Of a DNA stretch of 20,319 nt, positions 9,121 through 20,144 are shown one piece after another. The translations under genes were made by a program, and so were the position numbers. The stretch lies in assembly GCA_003614735.1 (NCBI GenBank), contig KZ992699.1, positions 1 to 20,319 of the forward strand, given 5' to 3'. How positions within the stretch are numbered: the first letter of the stretch is position 1; each line of letters starts with the position of its first letter. The stretch comes from Thamnocephalis sphaerospora (lineage: Eukaryota > Zoopagomycota > Zoopagomycetes > Zoopagales > Sigmoideomycetaceae). The notes beneath the pieces are model-generated. The model did no database searches. It was given only the letters and a program-made list of their open reading frames with translations, and had not been told where the DNA came from.

Positions 9121-10685
9121 CGTAGGCACAGTGCTGGCTTGACGGTGGGCAAAGCAGCGGGTGTTCAGGCGGTGCCGAGAGAGTGGGCGAGGAGCGTGAA
9201 CAGACGCCGGGGGGCCGATGGAAAAGTGCTTGATGCCCGATGTTTAAGAAAAAAAACGGGCACACAACTGGCCGGAGCTGGGTCAACTGAATGCTGCGGA
9301 GCGCCATCATCCTATTGGACGCAGCAGCCACAGACCACGTTGCGCTGGCAAACAGCTGCACAGAAGGCAGATCAGCAAGTCGATGCCGTGCGTAAAGGGT
9401 AGTGATGGTACAGTAGTCGTCAAATAAGGCAGCCACCGTAGCAGTGATCACATGCTGGCCTAAACGATGTTATCCTTCGGAGTCGCCAAGCTTGCAGATC
9501 CGCACACGTATGCCATCACCCGAACTGCAGTATATTGCCAATGGCATAGTACAGCAGGAAAGTCGAGAGCGCGAGCATGACTGTGCCACCGGCTAGTATA
9601 TGCTCTTGCGGCGTGGATGCGGTAGGCCGTCATGGCCACATGTACTGCTCCAATCAGGCATGGAGCGGGCTGGATGCCCAGCGTCTCTGCATGCACAAGT
9701 CGCGCAGATGGGCAGCCACTGCATAGGTACATGTGCTTGCAAAGACCAGTGGCCATGGCTACGGAGCGCACACGCGGGGAAACAGCATAAGCGGTTGATG
9801 GCAGACTGTATGGAAGAGTGCAGATAGTCTACATGTTGATGCAGAGAGCATCACTCTGCCTAACGAGAACCATCGTCCAGGCCTGGCATGGCCGGCGGGC
9901 GGTTGGAAGGAGCCATGGTAACGCCAAGAGCGTGGAACACAGGCAAGCGTATTTTGAACGACGGTAGCGCATTCACCCGCTCCCGGCATCGGCCTCAAGG
10001 CGCTCTCGCGTTGCGCAAAGATTAAGTGACGTATGTGTGCCGCCGGTGCCTGTCTGCCCATTTGCTGCGGCCCATACGCCCGTCATGCGCCTACCTCCCC
10101 CTCCCCCCACCTGCCATGGCATGAGCAGGATGTGGTTCACGCTATTTGAGCAGAGGTTGATGCAATAGGACAGTGACAATATTTTCGGTAGCAGTGCGGA
10201 TCTCCAGAGTAAACTAGCCAGTCTGGCTGGCGCAGCAAGCACAACATTTGCAGTACACGGTAAACATGAGTGCCATTACCCTCACGTGTCTGTAGTGCTG
10301 GGCTATATTCCTCACGCTAAAGATGCCAACCCATTGCTGATCGCAGATGCTTGTATATGGAGGTGCAGGCGGTAAAGCCGTTCCTATCAATGTGCTCGTC
10401 TAAACCACCTATGCTTTACCTCCGGCAGATGCTGACAGTTGTGCAAAGATGGCACTACAAAAGGCATGGACGTAGCGTGAGCACTGCGGCTACCTAGGGT
10501 GCCGTATCAATTACCCGCAAACACAGTGAAGGTGCAGTGTCGAGACGCGTGGCAGACACGAGGTGAGCATTTGTTATTGTCGCATTTTGTTGCTTGTGTC
10601 GACACAGCTTCCGCCAAAAACGACCACGCCCTTTCACCTGGCATTGTCTGCCCGTTCTACGTCCACCTATTCGCGTGCCGCTACC
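9121..10685. other. Divergent intergenic region between AAT and the importin gene
   Basis: About 1.6 kb that must hold both promoters. I found no recognisable gene. One minus-strand open stretch ending at 9516 encodes a single hydrophobic segment (see findings). A C-rich run lies at 10091-10115 (G-rich on the minus strand). Close to the importin start there is a possible 45-nt leader intron (10563-10607, GTGAGC to ACACAG), which leaves no ATG between 10608 and 10685. A small 6-bp hairpin lies at 9841-9859. Confidence 0.45.
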
Positions 10686-13600
10686 ATGGAAGCCCAGCTC
10701 TGTCAGCTTTTGGTGCAATGCTCGGCCACAGACTCGAATGTGCGCATGCGCGCCGAGCTGGATCTACGCCAGCTGGAGACGACGGTGCCGGGTAGGCGTC
10801 AGTTGCCGCGCGTTTTGAATTGCAGCCAAAAACTCACACCGATGCCATATCGTTTGTTTGCTGGTATGCACAGACTACGCGGCGCTGCTGCTGCGCTGCA
10901 CTCTGGAGCCCAGCGTGGAGACATTTGTGCGACAAATATCCTTTCCGCTCGAGCGCGCGTAGCTGGGCCAGCGACAATGTTGGTCCTTGACTCTACGATG
11001 CGATCGGTTTGCCATCATACGCCGCCGCGCTAGCGCTGAAAAACTATGTTGATGCGCACTGGTCTCGCCACGCTGAGCGTTTTGTCAGCCCTGAGCCGTC
11101 CGCTGAGGCAGGTATTCTGTCGGGTCAATGCTAGCATGGTCGTTGTTGCTGCACAGCGATGCTAACGAGTGCTGGTGGCTTTGACAGGTCAAAATGGAAG
11201 TGCGCGTTGGGTCGCTACGGGGTCTGACGGACGCAGAGCGTAGCGTGCGCTCCATCTGTGTGAGTAACAAACGTCCTTGATGGTGTACAGCGTCGTTGTT
11301 TCTCGCTGATTCTGGTGGATGCGACACAGGCATCCATCGTCGCCAAGATTGCCCACCAGGACTGGCCCGAGCAGTGGCCGGATCTTATGGATGTGCTTGT
11401 TCAGTTGCTGCGCGAGGGCACCGCGGAGCAGGCGCACGGCTCGCTGGCTTGCCTCAACGGTACGTGGATGTGGATACATATCAGTAATGTGGCACGCAAA
11501 ACTAACACGGCTGTGAATGTGTACAGAAATCCTGCAGGTGGATGTGGTTGATCAGCAGATTGGTGTGATTGCACCCGTGCTGTCACAGGAGCTGCTGCGT
11601 GTTGTGCGCGCGGATCAGGTGCGGCTGCGCATGCTGCCTACCACGCTAAGCTGGAGAACATCCTGAACTGACGTGCTATCCATGATGCTGCGACTGTGAT
11701 TAGACTTATCCAGTTGCGACACGCGTGCGTGCCGTCAAGGTGATTCGAGCCTGTATCGATGCGCTGTACATGATCAAGGATGCGCATCGCGACCAGGTCC
11801 GCTCGCTAGTGAACGACATGCTGGTTGAGTGGTTGGGCACGCTGCAACAGCTGCTCACTGTGCAGGGACTGGACGAAGGAGTAATCACACTGAAACTGGA
11901 GTCGATCCGGGTAAGGATGCTCGCAGGCGGGCAGACTGGTCGATATCGATGACGCTCTACTTATCTACCAAACCGATAGACTCTGTCGGCCCTGGTGCAG
12001 TCGTTTTCTGCCAACATTGCCGGTCAGTTTACAGCAATTGTTGAGGCTGTGTGGCAGGATTTGGAACGCAACCGCGCGGTCTATGTGGCCGAGTCGGCCA
12101 AGGAGGACACACTGGTGACCTGGACTAGCCAGGACGAAGATGGCGATGCAACCGGCTTGGCCACTCTTATTATGGCGGAGCTAGAGTTCCAGAGTCAGTG
12201 TGTGCGCAAGAAAGCCGCCGCTGGCGTGTACGTACGCTCGGGCGATGCGTCCTTTCTGGCGCAGGCGACAGCAGTACTTGTGGCCTACATGCAAATTGCG
12301 CAGGAACAGGTGCGTGCGTGTGTGCATTGCTCTTTGCCCTGTCTGTACCGCTGACGGCGCGTGCGCAAATCTATCGCCAGGCTGAAGTCTGGATGGAGGA
12401 TGCCGGCCGCTTTATCCAGGATGAGGACGAGGATTCGCTAAATGCCAGTGTTCGCGCCTCGGCATTTGACCTTTTGCGGGTAAGCTCATTCACTCTTGGG
12501 CCGATTAACTAATCAGCACGGCGTCGCTGACAGTTGGCGCCGTTACCGCAGAATATTATGGACCGATTTGAAGCGGAAACTGTGCAGAGTCTGCTGGTGG
12601 CCTGTGACCGCTACATTACCGAGTCGGATGCAGCCAAGGCTTCTGGATCAGGCGACTGGTGGCGTATTGAAGAGGCATGTTTTGCTGCTCTGGGCCTGGC
12701 CGCCGACGTGCTGTCGGAAGAGTTGGCCAAGCAGGCCACTGCTTTGCGCTTTGCAGGCAAGGAACTACTTACTGAACTGATTCCGGATCGGATGCAGCAG
12801 AAAGGTGCGCATGCGTTTGTTTGCGATGTTTCTACGTATATTCGCTGATGGCAGCTGATCCGTTGCAAACTTTCTGCCGCTACATAGCCTATCCGTTCCT
12901 TCAAGGCCGTGTGCTCTTGCTTAGCGGCTATTTTGCTCAGCAGTACCCGGCCTCCATGGCTGCTCAGCTAGTGCAGGCCGTCGTATCGCTGCTTAGCGAC
13001 GGCTCGGCAATTCCAGTGCGCGTATCGGCAATGAAGGCACTCAACAGGTGGGCTGCTAGCGTACATTTGACCATCTGTCGATATCCACTCACAATGCCAC
13101 AGCTATTGCCAGCACTCGGACAAGAACATCGTGCAGCCGCATCGCGAGTTTGTCATTGCCGATGCGGTGGCGCTAGTCAAAGTGACGCGTGGCGAAACAC
13201 TGCAGCTGGTGCTGGAGACGCTGCTCACATTCCTCAATGGAAACGTGGAGTCTTTGGGACAGATGGATATCGTATGCTCAACGCTGCTGGAAGCGTTCAC
13301 GCGTGAACCGAATGGTGGGTGTGGGTGCCATGGCACGCTTGCGCAAAAGTACTCATGCGCAGTACGCCACCAGACCACATCAGCACCAGCGTAATTGAAG
13401 ATATTCTCGACTTGGCATGGCAACAGCCAGCTTCTGCGTTGGCTGCATTCACAGCTGCGGAGCCATTCCTTGTACAGGCGCTCCACAATGCCGCAAGCCA
13501 CCCCGAGTTTGCCCCGGTGGGTTACTGTGCTGCCTTTTATCTACTCGCAACCACCGTGCTAATCACATGGCGCCATGTAGTTTGCCATTGAGCTGCTGAC

Positions 13601-15241
13601 ACAGGTAGCCAAGGCTAGCCCCAGCTCGTTTGGTGCCGAACGTCTAGGCCAGGTCTTTCCGCTGCTCCTGGATACTCTGATGGCAACCCATGATCATGAT
13701 CTGCTTCAGGTAAGGCTTTGTCGCTATGATCACGCCGTAAAGCGATTGCACACCGTTGACACTAACGCTTTTGTTTTCTCAACATCACAGTCTGGCGAGC
13801 AGTGTCTCACCCAGATCGTCCGCTGGGACTGCAACTTTATTGCTCAATGGTCCGTATCACGCGCGTGTGCATACAAGTAACCTGGTCATCAGTGCTGACA
13901 ATGCTGGCCTTTGTATCCTGGGCTATTACCGTTGCAGGACGGACGTCTCTGGTCGCTCTGGTCTTGAGCGCGTGCTGGAGTACGCCGCCAAGCTGCTTGA
14001 CCCGCAGATGAGCGAGTCGGCCGGCGCAACGGTCGGCAGTCTGATCACCTGTCTTGTGCAAAAGGTATGTCTCTGCATGTTACCTAGCTGGTGCACACAG
14101 CCGCTGATGCTGACACACTGTATATTTGTCGGGTCAGACTGGTGATCGCATTCAGTCCAGCCTGCCGGTGCTGCTGAACGCTGTTATTGTGCGTCTTGCG
14201 GCCAGCCAGACCGCCACACAAATTCAGGTGGGCTATGGGTGTTTGTTGAGCCGACAGGCAAGCCCACTTGCTGACACCACTACTGCTGCTGTTGCAGTCG
14301 CTGGTCATGGTGTTTGCCGAGCTGCTGCGTTCTCAGCCCGCCATTACCATCGAGTTTCTGTGCAGCACCGCTGTCGGTAATGATACCGGCATGCAAGTTT
14401 TGCTCAACAAGTGGTGCGACAACCACACCTGCTTCCATGGCTACTTTGCCATCAAACTGAGGTAGGTACATGTATCCGCAGTGCCATGGGTCAACCTGTG
14501 CTAACGCTCGTGGCCAACAGCATCTACGCTCTTTCGCTTCTGCTTACCAATATTGACCAGCGCATCATGAGTGTGCAGCTCAAGGGCGACTTGATCATTA
14601 GCACCGACGAGCGCATTGTAACCCGCTCGCGCTCCAGATCTAACCCGGATCAGTACACGATGGTTCCGGCGCCTGTCAAAATCTTAAAGCTTCTGCTGGC
14701 AGAGATGCCTTCGAGCGATGCCGCACGCAATGACGGTGGCGATGCTGCGTCTGATGATGTGAGTGAACTGGTGTGCAGCGCTAGTCCGGCTATTACTGTG
14801 CTGACCATTTGGCAAATACCTGGCAGGAGGATGGTGACTGGGAGGATCTAGAAGAGGCGAATTTGCTTGGCCAGGAGCAACTTGGCTTCCTTTCTGGTAT
14901 GCTACAAGCGTGTGCTAATTTACTTGTCGTCCGTTTGCTCACCGCTGCGGAATTGCAGAGCTGCTTACCGCCGCAGGTGACGATGTCGACGATGCCGACG
15001 ACTCGGCGGACAACCCAGACATCAAGAACGATCCCGTGTATGCGCTGGATATGAAGGTAGCGTGCGCGGTACTGTTGCGAGCGAGAACACGCGGTCACCT
15101 AACTCTTTCTTATCATTATAGCAACACCTCACGGAGCTCTTTAAGCTGCTGGCGCACAACAATACAGCCATGTTCAGCGAGCTGGCTGGCGCGCTGACTG
15201 CAAGCGAGCAGGCACTATTGCACGAAGTGATCTCCAACTAG
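10686..15241 (+). CDS. KAP114: Importin-9 / Kap114-type karyopherin beta (22 exons, 1032 aa)
   Basis: A Ran-dependent nuclear import receptor; family members carry histones, TBP and other basic cargo. Exons: 10686-10791, 10874-10935, 11021-11107, 11188-11259, 11330-11459, 11527-11618, 11704-11910, 11980-12309, 12381-12479, 12534-12804, 12855-13047, 13103-13314, 13374-13516, 13581-13709, 13791-13849, 13938-14064, 14138-14227, 14298-14461, 14521-14758, 14827-14896, 14959-15056, 15122-15241. The sum is 3099 nt; human IPO9 is about 1041 aa. Shared landmarks include ALKNYVDAHW, KIAHQDWPEQWPDL, GDWWRIEEACFAALGL, KLLDPQMSE, RSRSRSNPDQYT and APVKILKLLL. Acidic patches lie near the C-terminus (EDGDWEDLEEAN, DDVDDADDSADNPD), followed by KNDPVYALDM. 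HEAT-repeat helices make up the rest. Intron 2 is AT-AC (U12 type), intron 3 is GC-AG, and the other 19 are GT-AG (50-88 nt). Importin-9 fits the C-terminus better than importin-7/8. Confidence 0.94.
10936..11020 (+). other. U12-type AT-AC intron (intron 2 of the importin gene)
   Basis: The 85-nt intron begins ATATCCTTT, the U12 5' splice-site consensus, and ends CATCATAC. TCCTTGAC at 10984-10991 matches the U12 branch consensus TTCCTTRAC, with the branch A about 30 nt from the 3' end. No GT-AG pair joins the flanking exons in frame: the only downstream in-frame AG gives the wrong phase, and a TGA blocks read-through. Splicing here gives FVRQ followed by AAALALKNYV, the same length as the importin-9 helix. 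A nearer AC at 10995-10996 would also stay in frame but would add eight residues and leave only 6 nt to the branch. Confidence 0.85.
11108..11187 (+). other. GC-AG intron (intron 3 of the importin gene)
   Basis: The exon ends CCGCTGAG and is followed by GCAGGT, a good GC-type donor; the acceptor is TTTGACAG. Phase 0 on both sides keeps exactly the importin-9 spacing between the SPE and VRSI motifs (23 residues). A GT donor two bases downstream works only with a later acceptor at 11200 and gives a 3-residue deletion. Confidence 0.65.
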
Positions 15242-15316
15242 CAGGCGGGCGATCTAACAGCGATTGCTGCCTATGGCACGTGCCGTCTACCCCTCTAAAG
15301 CGCGTTTAATTGTTCG

Positions 15317-15322
15317 AATAAA
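15317..15322 (+). terminator. AATAAA polyadenylation signal for the importin gene
   Basis: A canonical AATAAA lies 76 nt after the importin stop codon and 9 nt short of the POL5 stop codon on the other strand. The importin transcript therefore probably runs into the POL5 coding end. It is the only canonical signal in the short convergent gap. Confidence 0.55.
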
Positions 15323-15330
15323 CGTCATGC

Positions 15331-18300
15331 TCACATGCGCTTCTGCTTCTTGTCCTTCTTGTCCTTTTTTGTCTTGCTCTTCTGACTCGAGCTTTTTTCG
15401 GTGTTTGTCACGTCGGTCGCAGCGTCGGACTTGGCGCTCTCCTTGTTCTTGAAGGACTCTGCTGCAACAGCCTCCGACTGGGATGTGTCCGTGTCCCGCT
15501 TCCGCTTGGGTGCTTTGGAGGCAGCGCTGCAGCAAGGATACGGTCAGTAGTCACTCTACCAAGCGATCAGAAATGTCGACGCACCCATCATCCTGACCGA
15601 GCATGCGCAAAACTTGAGCAGCCACCGAGCGCACTGCCTGACCTGGCACGGCGCTAGCCAATGTGTTCAAGCGCTCAGCAAACGCAGACGCCTGCCAGAG
15701 CTTGGCGAGCGCATCGACATCCTGGACGACGCTGCTGGTTCGTCGCACCAGACTCTGCAAGCACTTGACCACCTCCTTGGCGCGCGCGGCCAGTGCCTCG
15801 CCAGCCAGCAGACGATCAATCTCGGCCAAAAGTGCGCGTGCGATTTCTGGGACCGCCGCAACTAGGTGCTGCTCGCACTCAGCATTGCCCTATTGCACAT
15901 ACGCTTAGTACATAGGCCATCAGCAACGCCACTCTGCTGTATTAGCTCACCTTGGGCGTCGACTGTGCCAGCAAAGTTAGCATGCCAAACAGCCGTGTAA
16001 GTCGGTAGGTCTTGACCACAGTGCCTGACTCGATAAGCCCGGCGATGCCGCTGGCCAGACGCCAGCCAGCCAACGGATACCGGCGAATCAACTCGGTAAA
16101 CACGTCTTCGGTGAGATGGGTGTTTTTGTCGGTGCAGAAACGCTCAAGCGCTGCGCCATAGACCAACATCAGACGGTCTAGCGCATCCATATCCTAGCAG
16201 ATCGCGCGCCAACATTAGCATCCAGTAAGAATGTCTGCCGGCAGCAAGCTACAGCTCCTAACCTGCTGTGCAATTAGAGTGCGCACTAGCTGTGCCAGCA
16301 GCTTTCCACACATCGACTGGAACTCGGAGGTGCCCGACTTGCGTGCTATCTCAATCACCGCCTCAGCGATACCATGCAGGTTGTCTTTGTCCACGCCTAG
16401 GACAGGATCTTTGAGTTTGCAGATGCGCTGCGTAAGCAGACCAGTGCCGCGGCGTTCCACCTGCGCCTCGGTGCGCATGGCGTCCAGAACAGGCACGATG
16501 ACCTCAAAGACGAGCGGACTGCGTGGCTGCTTGCGCACAAACAGCTCAATCAAATCCAGCACACGCAGCTTGAAGCTGATGGCGGCCTCGGCTGCGCCTG
16601 TTGTGTGCAAATGGCGGCAGATGAGTTGTATGCCCAAAGGCGGCAAACTGCACTAGTCTTCTACGACTTTCACAATGCACTTACGCTTCTTTTCTGCCTT
16701 GGCAGCCTTGCGTTCCCGGAACATGGCTTCGAGGGCGCGATCGAATGCCGCCATCTGATCATCGCCTAGCGATTCATTCTCGTCATCGTCGCTGTCAGCA
16801 GTTTTGGCGGTTTTCTTGCGGCCATCATCCATCTCGTCGCTCTCCTCTTCATCGCTGCCATAGGCAGCAGCACCAAGCGCCTTGCGAATCTGCTCGCGCG
16901 ACAGCGCGAATCCACCTTCTTCATCATCGCTTGGGTCGTACTCGAGATCCGAATCCAATTCAGAGTCATCCTCCTCATCTTCGGCCGCGTCGCTGTTGTC
17001 GCTAGCCGCCTCTGCCTCATCCTGCTCATCATTGCTACCTTGGGCATCTTCATCGCCGTCGCCGTCCTCATCGACCTCCATAGCGTCATCAGCATCAGGA
17101 AGGTCCTGATCGCCTTGAAGTGCCTGTAGAACGTATTAGCCTTATGTCGTTGCCATTCTGCGCACTCACTACTGTCTTCACCTTGAGGACGAGGAAGAAT
17201 GCATTCTGTGTCAGGTCTTCACAGAATGCAGCAAACACCTGCTTGGAGATCTCACGCAGCGGCGCCGGTGGCTTGGATGCAATGCTGAGCACTGCGTCAA
17301 CCAACACTTCAACGGCGACCGGCTCCTCGCCATCGGCCTCTTCTACACATGCCAAACAATAAGCAAATCGGCCGCCACTAACATCTACAGCCATCTAAGA
17401 CTTACCAGCGACCACTGCCTTCTTTCCGCCTTTAGCGCTTTTTTTGGCGGCCTTTTTTGATGGAAACAGCTTGTCAAAGCAAGTGGACATGTCCTACAGG
17501 CACGCGTATCACGTTAGCAAACGTGAACATACTGAATACATGTCAATGTCGAGAGTAGCCTACGTCGACAAGTGGTCCATACTCGGCCGGGTTGGTCAGT
17601 GTTTCAAAGACAAAGTGGGCAAAGAGAATCTGGAACGCGCGCAGCTTTTGCAGTAGGTGGGTATCCTCCGGCTTGGCCGCTTTGGCCGCGCTTTTGATCT
17701 AATACGTAGATACAAGCGCGTCGTTAGATGAACGCCGACGATCAACACACGTTTACAATGCCATACCCGTTCATCAATGCGTGCCAGTGTTGCAAGAGCA
17801 GACTCGGTGCCCGAAAGCGCATCATCGTCAATGTCATCCGCAAGCGCATATTCCTCGCCCTCCAACAGTTTGCCAAAGCGCTTTGCTGCATGCACCATGC
17901 GAGGACTTGCCGCCGACGCTTCTTTGCGGTCTTCTGTTGTCACAATAAATTGGGTAAGATTGGCGTACAATTTAGCACGGCTAGTCAGCACAATCTCACA
18001 AACCTTTGCCCGCGCTACCGTTAGGATTCATGTTGACTAACATGGTGGTTAGCTTTTGGCGGCAAAGCTGTCGCGTTTCTGTGGTCAGGCTCGGCTCAAC
18101 AACACCGCCAATCTAAGTATGCATCGCATTAGCATTCTCTGACATATGCTAATACTATGCCATACACCCGCGTCAGTGACACGAACCCGCTCAATGGTTG
18201 CCTTGGGCGCGCTGTCCTGCGGTTCCAGATAGCCGTGCAGCATAAGCGCATCCTCGATTAGCGAGAGCACAGCATCGTCTTCCTTGGCACTTGGGTTCCG

Positions 18301-20144
18301 CGCAACCGCAGCTAGCTGGTCCAGAGCCCACTGACGATGTGTGGCCGCCACCCGCTTCTGCTCCTCGGCATCTGATTCACCAGATGCACTGATATATGAG
18401 ACAGTACAAAAGTCGCATAAGCTATCTCTATCCTTAGCTGCAGTAGACACGCGCCATAGCCCACTTACGCCTTGGTCTGGTCGGCAAATCGCCGCAGCAG
18501 ATATTGCGCATAGGACAAGAGCCCTGTTGCATCCATGCCACGCAGCAACATCTCAACGGTCTTGGTGCCGGTGATGCGATCAAAGTTGGCGTCGCCCTGC
18601 TCGCCAATCAAACGAAGCAGGACAGCCACCCGCTTTTCCTGATCCTCTTCGCCTGCTGCTACCATTGCGCTAACCTGTGATGCATCGCCGTGGCTACTGT
18701 GTCAGCAACAGCCACAGTGCCTATCCGCCAATGTTCTGTGCGGCAGCTGTCCTACCGTAGTGAGAGCACAGCTATGTAGATAGCGATCTTGAGACGCCAG
18801 ATTGTTCATCAGGCTGTTCATCATGTTGCGCGTAAAGACAACCGGTAGCTGAGCTGCAGGCAGATATTGCATTGCTCGCTGCACCAGCAAAAAGCCCCAG
18901 AACTTGCGCTCATGCGAAGACCCCTCGCCAAACAAGCTGTCTGTACAGTCGCCCGCCATGCCGTTAGACAGCAAGCATACTTTGTACCCTCTCTGCCGCC
19001 ACCTACCATCCACCAGCACCTTCCACAGGCGATCAAATGGTACGGCGCTCGATCGAACCGGGCGTGCGACACTCTTATCACCATCGCCGTTCTCCTGCTC
19101 GTCCTCTTCATCACACTCCCCGTAGAGCTGTGGCATAATCTGCTCCCAAACCGAGTGCAGATGCGGATGCCACACCGAATGCAACTCCGTTTGCCCATCG
19201 ACAGACGACTCGCGCATGACCACCGCCAGCTGTTTTAGATTGTCGGGCTGTACATAGGGCTTCTTCCACGCGGGCGTATAGGTGTAGACGTCCATTTCTC
19301 CCTCTTCTTCCAAAGCCAGCGCAAACAGCAGCGCATCCGGCGTCAGCATACCGTCGACCAGTACTTGTGCTGCCATCTCGCGCAATAGCTTGCTGCCCTC
19401 TTTGCGAGCCTTCACCTCAGCAACCATCGCACGCAGCACATGGTGGCCGGCTTCACGAAGAAACTGCTTGCTTTTGCCATAGTCTATCAGCTGGCCGACG
19501 ATAAACAGCACATCATCGTCGCTTGTGCTTTCGCGGCGGAGTGCACCCGATCGCGCCACGCCCATAAAGCCAAACACCCGGCCAAACAGCATGTCGCGCT
19601 CCTCCTATTTGAGCAATGATACGTGCCGTGGATCAGCACATTTGTCCGTTCGTAGTCCCATCTCGCTACGCTATTATCGCTTACCTGACCGCTCATGTTG
19701 CTGTTGGTAGCCGTTTCCGCCATGATCATGTCCACTAGCGTTTTCACGCTGAGAAAGTCTAGCGACGCGAGAAGCTACACCGCGAGTCAAAACACGCTAC
19801 ATATCCGCAAGTACCGCAGACACTGCATGCGGCCCTGCTCTATGCATGCCTACCTCGGTGAGTGCGAGCGCAAATCCCTGGCGAGCACCCTGACGCGGAC
19901 TGGGCAAGCCGCGCACCAATCTCTTCAGTGCATAGAGGACATCATCAGCACACTGCTGCTCCAGGTGTTCCGTCGTCTCCTCGTCCGTCTCCTGCAGCAG
20001 CGCTTGCCACGCGTCGTCGTCCAGTGTAGCTCGGTGCGTCCGCTGTGCCTCTACCAGCGTTGCAATGAGCGACTCGGCAGCAACCTCGCGCTTTTCTGCA
20101 TCCAGGGACGCAAGGTCCCAGAAAAGCGGTAGCGTAGCAGACAT
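15331..20144 (-). CDS. POL5: POL5 / MYBBP1A family nucleolar protein (16 exons, about 1244 aa)
   Basis: A nucleolar protein needed for rRNA synthesis and ribosome assembly. It was named DNA polymerase V, but the family is all-helical and a polymerase role is doubtful. Exons (minus): 20144-19854, 19774-19685, 19604-19007, 18940-18756, 18674-18469, 18388-18166, 18112-18019, 17933-17767, 17698-17564, 17493-17406, 17342-17182, 17123-16685, 16597-16263, 16193-15951, 15868-15585, 15526-15331. All introns are GT-AG. Landmarks: YALKRLVRGL and ARQGFALALTE (about 70-97), MSGQEERDMLFGRVFG, FDRITGTKTVEMLL, LTTETRQLCRQKL, then a long Asp/Glu-rich region in exon 12, followed by FKLRVLDLIELFV. The C-terminal 60 residues are Lys-rich (PKRKRD, KKDKKDKKQKR), as expected of a nucleolar tail. 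Ambiguous ends: exon 6 may stop at 18187 (donor GTTCGT), and exon 11 may extend to 17170 (donor GTGAGT, 46-nt intron). Start chosen at the first in-frame ATG. Confidence 0.93.

Noticed and set aside
15531-15539. Minus-strand GTATCCTTG, which looks like a U12 GT-type donor near the end of POL5
   Set aside because: It lies inside an ordinary 58-nt GT-AG intron (15584-15527) whose ends join QDDG to AASKAPKRKRD in frame, and it has no U12 branch site downstream.
17934-18018. Apparent frameshift in POL5 between the LCRQKLTT exon and the following acidic segment
   Set aside because: An 85-nt GT-AG intron (GTAGCG to CAACAG) fixes the phase exactly and gives family-like sequence on both sides, so no error or pseudogene is needed.
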